64,000 nt of DNA, taken from positions 175,086 to 239,085 of the forward strand of contig JADKKI010000014.1 in NCBI GenBank assembly GCA_016720595.1, written 5' to 3'. A program made the translations under genes and the position numbers. Under the pieces are notes generated by a model that was given only the letters and a program-made list of their open reading frames with translations, was not told the origin of the DNA and did no database searches. Within the stretch, counting starts at the first letter, position 1, and each line of letters begins with the position of its first letter. The DNA is from Myxococcales bacterium. Its GTDB lineage: Bacteria > Myxococcota_A > Polyangia > Haliangiales > Haliangiaceae. Shown here one piece after another: positions 21,566 through 29,299 of this stretch.

Positions 21566-23028
21566 GCGAACGAGTCGAGATCCGCAAGCTAGCCAGCGGC
21601 GTGCCTGGCCTCGACGATGTCCTGGGCGGCGGAATCCCCGAGCTGTCGTTCAACCTGCTCGTGGGCGGCCCCGGCTCCGGGAAGACGACCCTCGCGCAGC
21701 AGATCATGTTCGCGACCGCGAGCCCGGAGCGGCCGGCGCTGTTCGTGACCATCCTCGGCGAGCCGCCGATCAAGATGCTCCGGTATCAGCAGCAGTTCGG
21801 CTTCTTCGAGCCGGAGAAGCTCACGAGCTGCGTGCGATACCTGCACCTGGGCGGCGAGCTCCTCGCCGACGGGCTCGAGAAGGTCCTCGCGACGATCGTT
21901 CGCGAGGTCGAGGCCACCAGCCCCAAGCTCGTGTTCATCGATTCGTTTCGCGCCGTGGTCAGGCGAGCGCGTGACGCGGGCCAGATGGAGCTGCAGAACT
22001 TCGTGCAGCGGCTCAGCCTCCACCTCACGGGCTGGGAGGCCACCACGTTCCTGATCGGCGAGTACGAGGCACCGGAATCGGACGGGAACCCGATCTTCAC
22101 CGTCGCGGACGGGATCCTCTGGCTGTCGCAGGTCACGCAGCGCAACTCGGTGGTGCGGAAGGTCCAGGTCGTCAAGATGCGCGGGCAGGGACAGCTGCCC
22201 GGGCTGCACACCATGAAGGTCTCGAGCTCCGGGATCCGGGTGTACCCGCGGCTCCCGAACCCCGAGCGCGTGACGTCGAGCATCGCCGATCGTCAGATCC
22301 GTCGCCGGGTCGGGATCCCCGTGCTCGACGCCATGCTCGGGGGCGGGATCCCGGGCGGCTACTCCGTGCTGATCGTCGGACCCTCTGGCTCGGGCAAGAC
22401 CATCCTCTCCACCCAGTTCATCCGCGAGGGCATCGCCCGCGGCGAGACCGGCGTGATCGCGGTGTTCGAGAAGCCCCCGGCGGAGTATCTGACCACGGCG
22501 CCGCACGCCGACGAGCTCGGCGAGCTCGTGGCGAAGGGCAAGCTCAAGGTGCTGTACCTGCGGCCGCTCGATCTCTCGATCGACGAGACCATGGAGGAGA
22601 TCGCGACCGCCGTGCGCGCGATCGGCGCCACGCGCGTCGCGATCGATTCGCTCCCGGGCCTCGAGCTGGCGCTCGCGCCCTCGTTCCGGGAGGACTTCCG
22701 TGAATCGCTGTACCGGATGGTCGGCGCGCTCGTGTCGCTCGGCGTGACGGTGGTGATGACCGCGGAGCTGGTCGAGTCGTACACCGAGCTGCGGCTGAGC
22801 CCGCACGGGATCTCGTTCCTCACCGATGGGATCATCCTGCAGCGCTACGTCGAGCTGGAAGGCGCGCTCCGCCGGGTGGCGTGCGTGGTCAAGATGCGCG
22901 GCGTGGACCACCAGAAGGAGCTGAGGCTCTACGAGATCGGCGCCGAGGGCATCGCGATGGGCGAGGTGCTCACCAGCTATGCTGGCATCCTCACCGGAGC
23001 GCCTCGCCGTTCGGATCAACCTGCATGA
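21562..23028 (+). CDS. Two-domain KaiC-like RecA-superfamily ATPase
   Basis: 488 residues from a GTG at 21562. Two KaiC/RecA-like modules: the first with GVPGLDDVLGGG and Walker A GGPGSGKT (35-42), the second with GIPVLDAMLGGG and Walker A GPSGSGKT (about 272-280). Each has a hydrophobic strand ending in Asp (VFIDSF, VAIDSLPG) as Walker B. KaiC is the cyanobacterial clock ATPase, but in non-photosynthetic bacteria KaiC-like proteins sit next to histidine kinases and are thought to regulate signalling. No kaiA or kaiB is present. The next gene, a histidine kinase, starts inside its stop codon (ATGA), which supports a signalling role. Confidence 0.92.
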   Translation: MSERVEIRKLASGVPGLDDVLGGGIPELSFNLLVGGPGSGKTTLAQQIMFATASPERPALFVTILGEPPIKMLRYQQQFGFFEPEKLTSCVRYLHLGGELLADGLEKVLATIVREVEATSPKLVFIDSFRAVVRRARDAGQMELQNFVQRLSLHLTGWEATTFLIGEYEAPESDGNPIFTVADGILWLSQVTQRNSVVRKVQVVKMRGQGQLPGLHTMKVSSSGIRVYPRLPNPERVTSSIADRQIRRRVGIPVLDAMLGGGIPGGYSVLIVGPSGSGKTILSTQFIREGIARGETGVIAVFEKPPAEYLTTAPHADELGELVAKGKLKVLYLRPLDLSIDETMEEIATAVRAIGATRVAIDSLPGLELALAPSFREDFRESLYRMVGALVSLGVTVVMTAELVESYTELRLSPHGISFLTDGIILQRYVELEGALRRVACVVKMRGVDHQKELRLYEIGAEGIAMGEVLTSYAGILTGAPRRSDQPA

Positions 23029-24613
23029 GCGATCCCTCGGCTCGTTCGATCGTGCTCGTCGTCGACGATGACGCCGCCACGCGCGAGCTCGCCCACGCGA
23101 GCCTCACGGACGACGGGTACGAGATCGTGCTCGCCGACAGCGGTGAGGATGCGGCGAGCGCGTTCAAGCGGGTGCAGCCGCAGTGCATCCTGATCCACGC
23201 GTCGCCCACGGGCGCCGACGGGATCGCGACGTGTGCCGCGCTCCGGGCGCTCCCGGGTGGGGCGACCGTCGCGATCGTCTACGCCAGCACACTCGCCGAG
23301 GTGGGCACGTTCGAGCGCGCGGTCGGCGCGGGAGTCGATGACTTCGTGACGCTCCCATATCGTCCCACCGAGCTATCCGTGCGCGTCCGCAACGCACTGC
23401 GCCTGCGCCGCGTGGCCCGCGAACGCGACGAGCTCCACGATGGGATCAGGCGGCAGCGTGACGAGCTGCAGCGCTTCGAGCTCGACATGCGCGACGCGAA
23501 TCAGAAGCTCGTGCTCGCCACGGTCCACGCCGACGAGCTGACCGACGTGGCGAATGCGGCGTGCGAGAGCGCCGCCGACAGCGAGGAGCGATTCCGGACG
23601 CTGGTCACCACGTCGTCGGCGCTGGTGTGGCACGCCGCCGCCGATGGGACCGTGGAGATCGATCGCGACGCGTGGGCACAGTTCACGGGGACGTGGGGGG
23701 TGGGGCGGGCGCGGGCTGGGAGAGATCGGTTCATCCGGCCGATCTCGATCGGGTGCGCGCGGCGTGGGCGTCGTCGGTGGCCGCGGGGAGCGCGTATCAG
23801 TGCCAGCTTCGCCTCCAGCGGCGTACCGGCGGCCATGCCTGGGTGCTGGCGCGCGCGGCGCCGATCGCGAGATCGGGGGTGGTCCGCGAATGGATCGGCA
23901 TGATGACCGACATCACCGAGCGCGTGCGGGTGGACGAGGCGCGCGAGCGGTTCATCGGGATCCTCGGTCACGATCTGCGGTCACCGCTCGCGGCGATCCA
24001 GATGGGGGTGGAGATCCTCGCCGACCTGCCGAAGACCGACGCGACGATCCTCGAGCGCGTCGGCCGGAGCGCGAAGCGGATGGAGGCGATGATCCGTGAT
24101 CTGCTCGACTTCACCCGCGGCCAGCTCGGTGACGGCATCCCGGTGTCGCCGCGGCCGTGCGATCTCGGGCGCCTGGCCACCGATGTCCTCGCAGAGATCC
24201 AGCAGGCCAACCCGGCGCGGGTGATGGGCCTGCGGCGCACGGGCGATCTTCGGGGGCAGTGGGATCCCGATCGGATCGAGCAGGTGCTCTCGAACCTCCT
24301 CGGCAACGCCGTCGCTCACGGAACGGGGCCGATCGATCTGGCCGTTCGAGACTCGGGAGAAGCCGTGGTGATGACGGTCCACAGCGAGGGCGCGCCGATC
24401 CCCAAACCCAAGCTCGCCACGCTGTTCGAGCCGTTCAGCGGCGTCGCGGCCGGGTCGAGTGGCCTCGGCCTCGGGCTGTTCATCGCGAGCGAGATCGTGC
24501 GCGCCCACCAGGGGACCCTCGCGGTGTCGTCGGCGGCCGGTGAGGGTACGACGTTCACGATCCGGTGGCCCCGGCGGCAGACCAGCGAGGTCCCGGCCGT
24601 GTTGCCGGATTGA
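23025..24613 (+). pseudogene. Receiver-PAS-histidine kinase, split by a frameshift near 23695-23715
   Basis: Reading from the ATG at 23025: a receiver domain (VVDDDAATR) in which the phospho-accepting Asp is replaced by His58 (CILIHAS) and the late Lys by Leu (TLPYRP), a coiled coil, and the first half of a PAS domain (EERFRTLV). The frame then leaves the protein at a G-rich tract (GGGGGG at 23695-23700); the other frame continues with VHPADLDRVRAAW, the PAC motif, the H-box (GILGHDLRSPLAA), and HATPase motifs (LSNLLGNAVAHG, GLGLGLFIASEIVRAH). Joined, it is a normal hybrid of about 530 residues. It is coupled to the KaiC-like gene by ATGA. An indel in the assembly is as likely as a true mutation. 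Confidence 0.8.
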
Positions 24614-24615
24614 GC

Positions 24616-25038
24616 TCACACCTCGTCGGTGCCGGTGTCGCTGCTCCCGATCGCCACGCCCTCTCGGGCGCGCGCGGCCAGGGCGCGATAGAGCTGGCGC
24701 ATGCGAACGAGCTCGAGATCGGTGAGCTCCTCGAGGTCGAGGAGGCCGTCATGCGCACCCGCGGTGGCGCGGATCAGCTCGTCGAGCTTGAGCTGGACCG
24801 CGGCGCTGTCGCGGTTCTGGGTGTTCTGGATCAGGAACACCATGAGGAACGTCACGATCGTGGTGCTCGTGTTGATCACGAGCTGCCACGTATCGCTGAA
24901 CTGGAACAGCGGGCCGGTGACGGCCCACGCCACGATCACCAGCGCGGCCACGACGAATGTCGACGCGTGACCTGCGATCTCTGACGTGCGGCTCGCGAAG
25001 CGGCGGAACGATCCCGCCGACTTCGCCACCGGAGTCAC
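24616..25038 (-). CDS. Low-affinity iron permease family protein
   Basis: 140 residues from a GTG at 25038 overlapping the previous stop codon. The pattern matches the low-affinity iron permease family (PF04120): FASRTSEIAGHA, a first membrane helix (about 25-42), WQLVINTSTTIVTFLMVFLIQNTQNRD with the second helix, and a LKLDELI... cytosolic tail rich in acidic residues. The family is named for the yeast Fe(II) transporter Fet4, but the bacterial members have only two or so helices and their function is poorly tested. It ends 2 bp from the convergent histidine kinase gene. Confidence 0.88.
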   Translation of the reverse strand: MTPVAKSAGSFRRFASRTSEIAGHASTFVVAALVIVAWAVTGPLFQFSDTWQLVINTSTTIVTFLMVFLIQNTQNRDSAAVQLKLDELIRATAGAHDGLLDLEELTDLELVRMRQLYRALAARAREGVAIGSSDTGTDEV

Positions 25039-25430
25039 GAGGTCACGAGCGCGTCGCCGGAGGCTTCGGGCGATGCGTCGGTGCAGCCCTCGTCCGCGCT
25101 CGCGTCGATCGCAGCGATCGGCGGGGTGAGCGGGACGGCTCGCTCACCGATGTGCTTGTTCTGCTCGAGCCAGCGGTTCATGTCCGCAACGACGACGGCG
25201 GGGAGGTGCTCGAGATCTCCGCTGAGGAGGCCAGAGATCGTGCTGAGCGCCAGGGTGATGTCACCTCGTACGCCAGTCGCGGTCTCGGGCTGCGCCGCGA
25301 GCAGGGTCTCGAGCTCGAGCTTGCGCGTCTGGACACGCATGATCATCGGTTGACCGGCGGTCGCGTCCACACTGTTGATGTGGCGCGGGGTGGGATCGGA
25401 GAGGTCTTCGCTGCTGATCAGATTGGACAT
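25035..25430 (-). CDS. Hypothetical cytosolic protein
   Basis: 131 residues from the ATG at 25430 (MSNLISSEDLS). Predicted mixed helical, with an amphipathic central part (RKLELETLLAAQ..., ALSTISGLLSG) and an acidic, low-complexity C-terminus; no membrane helix or known motif. Upstream in-frame starts exist but would add an Arg/Pro-rich, unlikely N-terminus. Its stop overlaps the iron permease start (GTGA), suggesting a two-gene operon. Confidence 0.6.
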   Translation of the reverse strand: MSNLISSEDLSDPTPRHINSVDATAGQPMIMRVQTRKLELETLLAAQPETATGVRGDITLALSTISGLLSGDLEHLPAVVVADMNRWLEQNKHIGERAVPLTPPIAAIDASADEGCTDASPEASGDALVTS

Positions 25431-25615
25431 GCGCGATCCCCCGAGCACGCCGCATGCCGCCCGCATGGCTCTCATCCCGTGGCCTGGTACGGGCGGGGGC
25501 GGGCGATCGGCGACCCGATGTGCGATCGAGCGGGCGGATGGGCTCACATGAGCGCGCGAGCCGCTACGAGTTGACCTGATCGCCTCCGAAAGGCCCGCGG
25601 AGCGGGATGCCATCA

Positions 25616-25631
25616 CGGCACGGAAGGTGCT
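25616..25631 (+). promoter_or_regulatory. Probable sigma-54 promoter of the outer membrane protein gene
   Basis: CGGCACG-GAAG-GTGCT: GG at 25617-25618 and GC at 25629-25630 with the required 10-base spacing and a full GGCACG -24 element. The predicted start is near 25642, leaving a 66-base 5' UTR before the ATG at 25708. The rest of the 277-bp gap (25431-25707) has no gene. Confidence 0.55.
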
Positions 25632-25707
25632 CAGAGACTTCTCACCAGCAAGTAGCCCGATTCGGCAACTCGCTCACATGTTCCGCACGACGCGGAAGGG
25701 GTCATTT

Positions 25708-26445
25708 ATGAAGTCATTCATCAAGCTTGCCGTCACTGCCGTCTCCCTGCTCACCGCCTCGACCGTCATGGCCGACGATGCGCCCGCCACCGGAACCAGC
25801 GCCACGCCGGCGCAGAACCCGGTCCCCGCGGACACCACCGGTACGCCCAACAAGAACGCCGCGCCGCAGGCCGCAGGCGAGGCGCTGCCGCCGTCGCAGT
25901 CCGATCACGACGAGCAGCCGGCCGTCGCCTCTCCGAACCTGCCGTCGGGCGGGCTCGTCAGCCAGGCCGGTGTCGGCGGGCTCGTGGGCTACGGCCGCGC
26001 GGGCGTGCTCGAGCTCGGCGGCTCCGCGGGCTTCCAGCTCGCCACCGACTATCGCGCCATGAACCTCTCGCCGACCGTCGGCTGGTTCGTCGCCGATAAC
26101 CTCGAGCTCTCGCTGATCGGCACGATCGCGAACATCAAGGTCGTCGATGCGTCGTCCACGGTGTGGTCGGCCCTGATCGAGCCCTCGTATCACCTGCCGT
26201 TCAACCGCTCGATGTTCGGCTTCGTCGGCCTCGGCGTCGGCGCCTCCTACGTCAGCAAGCTCGGCACCGGCCTGGCGCTCGCGCCGCGCCTCGGCGCGAA
26301 CTTCCTGGTGGGCCGCTCGGGCGTGCTGACGCCCTCGCTGAGCTACCAGTACACGTCGCAGGACGCGATGACGACCGACAACATCACGGTCGTCGCGGTC
26401 TCGAGCTCGATCCGGTTCAACGTCGGCTACACCGCGATGTGGTGA
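25708..26445 (+). CDS. Outer membrane beta-barrel protein
   Basis: 245 residues from the ATG at 25708, preceded by a purine-rich GGAAGGGG. A cleavable signal peptide (cut near VMA-DDA) leads into a Pro/Ala/Thr/Asn-rich, probably unstructured segment of about 60 residues, then about 160 residues of alternating beta strands ending in an aromatic residue (TAMW). That layout is typical of small OmpA/OmpW-like barrels anchored after a flexible linker. No specific family or ligand is recognised. A likely sigma-54 promoter lies upstream, so expression may respond to a sigma-54 activator. Confidence 0.75.
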   Translation: MKSFIKLAVTAVSLLTASTVMADDAPATGTSATPAQNPVPADTTGTPNKNAAPQAAGEALPPSQSDHDEQPAVASPNLPSGGLVSQAGVGGLVGYGRAGVLELGGSAGFQLATDYRAMNLSPTVGWFVADNLELSLIGTIANIKVVDASSTVWSALIEPSYHLPFNRSMFGFVGLGVGASYVSKLGTGLALAPRLGANFLVGRSGVLTPSLSYQYTSQDAMTTDNITVVAVSSSIRFNVGYTAMW

Positions 26446-26466
26446 GCGACCCTGCTCTGGCGGACG

Positions 26467-26475
26467 TGCTAGGGT
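26467..26475 (+). promoter_or_regulatory. Possible extended -10 promoter of the chemosensory operon
   Basis: TGCTAGGGT fits an extended -10 element (TGn-TAnnnT) with transcription starting near 26482 and a short leader before the ATG at 26501. No clear -35 box is seen, so this is a weak call. Confidence 0.3.
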
Positions 26476-26500
26476 GGTCTGTTTTCGGCTCGAGAATTCC

Positions 26501-26884
26501 ATGAACAAGGTCCTCATCGTCGACGACAGCAAGCTGATGCGCGAGATGGTCGCGGCCTGCTTGCAGCCGCTCGGTGAGGTCGAGTTCGTGTTCGCCGAGA
26601 CCGGGCTGGAAGCGATCGAGCGGCTCGCCCTCGCGGGCTTCGATCTGGTGGTGCTCGATCTGGACATGCCCGATCTCGGTGGCCTCGAGGTCACCGAGTT
26701 CGTGCGCGCCCAGGACCGGCTCCGCGGCTTGCCGATCCTCATCGTCACCACGCGAGGCGACGCCGAGAGTCGAGCCAGGTTGATGGGGGCGGGCGCATCG
26801 AGCTTCCTCGCGAAGCCGTTCGAGCCTCAGGCGATCCTCGCCCAGGCACGCCAGCTCTTGCACGCGGAGCCACCTTCGGCGTGA
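26501..26884 (+). CDS. cheY: CheY-like single-domain response regulator
   Basis: 127 residues, one receiver domain. The acidic pocket (VDD, residues 8-9), the phospho-accepting Asp53 in VLDLDMP, the Thr in VTT and Lys in AKPF are all present. It opens an operon with cheA, cheW, a receptor, cheR and cheB, so it is the natural output of that CheA. Whether it acts on a flagellum, type IV pili or a non-motility output cannot be told from the sequence; no motility genes are in the window. Confidence 0.92.
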   Translation: MNKVLIVDDSKLMREMVAACLQPLGEVEFVFAETGLEAIERLALAGFDLVVLDLDMPDLGGLEVTEFVRAQDRLRGLPILIVTTRGDAESRARLMGAGASSFLAKPFEPQAILAQARQLLHAEPPSA

Positions 26885-26900
26885 TCGAGCACGCGAAACC

Positions 26901-28868
26901 GTGAGCGATCGCATCGATCTCCAGGAGTTCGTGGGTGCGTTCATCGTGGAGGCGGAGGAGCTGGTTGGCTCCGCGAATGCCGCCCTCCTCGAAGTCGAGG
27001 CCGCGAACAACGAGGGGACATCGCGTCCTCGCGCGGTGCGCGATCTGTTCCGCACGCTCCACACGATCAAGGGGCTCGCGGGGATGGTCGGCGTCGATCC
27101 GATCGTCGAGATCGCGCACGCTCTCGAAGGCCTGGTGCGCGCCGCCGATCGATCCGGCGGCACGCTCGCGCGACCCTCCGTGGAGCTCGCGCTCCTCGCG
27201 GTGGCGGCGATGGCGGAGCGGGTCCGCGCGGTCGCCGAACGGTCGTTCGTGGCCGAGGCGCCACGAGCGCTGATCCTGGCGATCGAGGCGGCCGCGGCCA
27301 GCGCGTCGCTCGGCTCCGGGGTGCCATTGATCGTCCCGCTGGCGATCCCTGCGGAGTGGGACCGGCGGCTCTCGGCGAGCGAGCGCCAGCAGCTGATCCT
27401 CGCGCTGCAGAGCGGCGTGCCGGTGTGGACCTTGACGTTCACACCGAGCGAGGCCAACGCGGCGCGTGGCATCACGATCGCCACGGTCCGCGCGGGGCTC
27501 GGTGCGCTGGGCGAGATCGTCAAGGTCGTCCCGAGATCGATCGCGGCGAGCGCGGGCGTGAAGCTCGGGGTGGCGTTCGATCTGCTGCTCGTCAGCGCGG
27601 CCCCGCGGGCACAGCTCGCGGAGCTCGCGGCGACCACGCCGGCGCTGGTGGTGCCGATGGTGGTGCCGTTGCCAACCCCTGCCGCTCCGTCGGAGGATTC
27701 CGCTGCTCCGGCCATGACCACCGCGCCGGTGGCTCGCGCCGTGGTCCGCGTCGAGCTGTCTCGCCTCGATGATCTGCAGGATCAGCTGTCGCTGTTGATC
27801 GTCTCGCGGTTCCGGCTCGAGCGGGAGATCGCCGCGCTCGCGGAGCGTGGCTACGACGTGCGCGGCCTCGGCGAGGTGGTGCGGATCCAGGGGCGCCAGC
27901 TCCGCGATCTGCGCCGCGCGATCCTGCGGGCCCGCATGGTGCGCGTGGCCGAGGTCCTCGAGCCGCTGACGCTCCTGGTCCGCAGCCTCGCACGGAGCGG
28001 GCGACAGGCCGTTCGCCTCGAGATCGAAGCGCGCGACGTCGAGCTCGACAAGTCGGTTGCCGATCGGCTGCTGCCCGCGCTGATCCACCTGGTGCGCAAC
28101 GCCGCCGATCACGGGATCGAGCCCGCGGAGCGCAGGGCTCAGCTCGGCAAGCCGAGCGCCGGCACGATCCGGGTCTCCTGCGCGGAGATCCCGGGCAACA
28201 TCGTCGAGATCACCGTGCGCGACGATGGGCGCGGGATCGATCGCGCGGACATCGCGCGGCGCGCGGAGCACGCGATCTCCGACGATGCGGAGCTGCTCGC
28301 CGTGCTCACGGCGCCCGGATTTACCACGCGGGAGATCCCCACGACGACGAGCGGCCGCGGTCTCGGGATGGAGATCGTGCGCCGGATCGCGGTCGGAGAT
28401 CTCGGCGGGGAGCTCTCGGTCACCAGCACCACCGATGTCGGGACGGCGTTCACGCTGCGTGTGCCCGTGACGATGGCCGTGATGGATGCGCTGTCGTTTC
28501 AATGCGGCACGCAAGCCTTCGTGGTCCCCGCCCTCGTGGTCGAGGAGATCATCGAGGTCCGGCCGTCGATCGCGATGATGGTGCACCGCGACCATGCGAT
28601 CCCGCTGGTCTCCCTCGGCGCGATCCTCGCGATCGATGACGGCGCCTCGGCGCGCAAGGCGCTCGTGGTGCGACGCGCCGGTCAGGTCATCGCATTCACC
28701 GTGGATCGCGTGATCGGCCGGCAGGAAGTGGTGGTCCGCGCGATCGATGACCCGCTGGTCGCGATGCCGGGGATCGCCGGCGCCACGGATCTCGGGGACG
28801 GCCTCCCCACGCTGGTGCTGGATCTCAACGAGCTCGGGATCCTGGCCCGGGAGCGAGGCAGGGCATGA
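26901..28868 (+). CDS. cheA: Chemosensory histidine kinase CheA
   Basis: 655 residues from a GTG at 26901. HPt domain with the phosphorylated His54 (FRTLHTIKGLAG), a middle region resembling the CheA P2-type domain (VPVWTLTFTP...), a dimerisation segment (RVELSRLDDLQDQ), and an HATPase with N box (LVRNAADHGIE), G1 (DDGRGID) and G2 (GRGLGMEIV). The C-terminus is a CheW-like coupling domain. All catalytic residues are in place. Its stop overlaps the cheW start by four bases (ATGA), so the kinase and coupling protein are made together. Confidence 0.95.
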   Translation: MSDRIDLQEFVGAFIVEAEELVGSANAALLEVEAANNEGTSRPRAVRDLFRTLHTIKGLAGMVGVDPIVEIAHALEGLVRAADRSGGTLARPSVELALLAVAAMAERVRAVAERSFVAEAPRALILAIEAAAASASLGSGVPLIVPLAIPAEWDRRLSASERQQLILALQSGVPVWTLTFTPSEANAARGITIATVRAGLGALGEIVKVVPRSIAASAGVKLGVAFDLLLVSAAPRAQLAELAATTPALVVPMVVPLPTPAAPSEDSAAPAMTTAPVARAVVRVELSRLDDLQDQLSLLIVSRFRLEREIAALAERGYDVRGLGEVVRIQGRQLRDLRRAILRARMVRVAEVLEPLTLLVRSLARSGRQAVRLEIEARDVELDKSVADRLLPALIHLVRNAADHGIEPAERRAQLGKPSAGTIRVSCAEIPGNIVEITVRDDGRGIDRADIARRAEHAISDDAELLAVLTAPGFTTREIPTTTSGRGLGMEIVRRIAVGDLGGELSVTSTTDVGTAFTLRVPVTMAVMDALSFQCGTQAFVVPALVVEEIIEVRPSIAMMVHRDHAIPLVSLGAILAIDDGASARKALVVRRAGQVIAFTVDRVIGRQEVVVRAIDDPLVAMPGIAGATDLGDGLPTLVLDLNELGILARERGRA

Positions 28869-29299
28869 CGACGCTCCACGTGACGTTCCGGGTCGGTAGC
28901 TCCGACTATGCGCTCCCGGCCTCGCAGGTGCTGCACCTCGAATCGTTCCAGACCGCGACGCCGGTCCCAGGTGCGCCAGCGCACGTCGCGGGGCTGGTGC
29001 AGGTCCGCGGCCGCGTGGTGCCGGTGGTCGATCTGCGCACGCGGTTCGGGCTCCCGGCGATCGAGCGCACGATCGACAACCGCGTGGTGATCGTGCAGGT
29101 CGGCGCCCGCGTCGCCGGGCTCCTCGTCGATAGCGCGCGGGAGGTCCTGCAGCTCGACGAGGCCACGTTCGAGAAGCCGCCGGAGGTGCTCGATCGCCAC
29201 GGCGGTGGCTTCGTGACAGCCGTCGCGACGCTCGCGAAGCGCTTGTTCTTGTTGATCGACGTGCCCCGGATCATCGGTGAGGAGCCCAGCCATGGATAA
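28865..29299 (+). CDS. cheW: CheW-like coupling protein
   Basis: 144 residues, one CheW domain: the N-terminal strand [17 protein letters not shown], then [25 protein letters not shown] with the conserved Arg/Asp that contacts receptors, and a C-terminal FLLIDVPRI strand. CheW links CheA to chemoreceptor arrays. It lies between cheA (4-base overlap) and the receptor gene (8-base overlap), as expected for a dedicated signalling array. Confidence 0.93.
   Translation: MTTLHVTFRVGSSDYALPASQVLHLESFQTATPVPGAPAHVAGLVQVRGRVVPVVDLRTRFGLPAIERTIDNRVVIVQVGARVAGLLVDSAREVLQLDEATFEKPPEVLDRHGGGFVTAVATLAKRLFLLIDVPRIIGEEPSHG

Noticed and set aside
26475..26490. GG-N10-GC match just before cheY
   Set aside because: It overlaps a more plausible extended -10 (TGCTAGGGT) and would start at the ATG itself.
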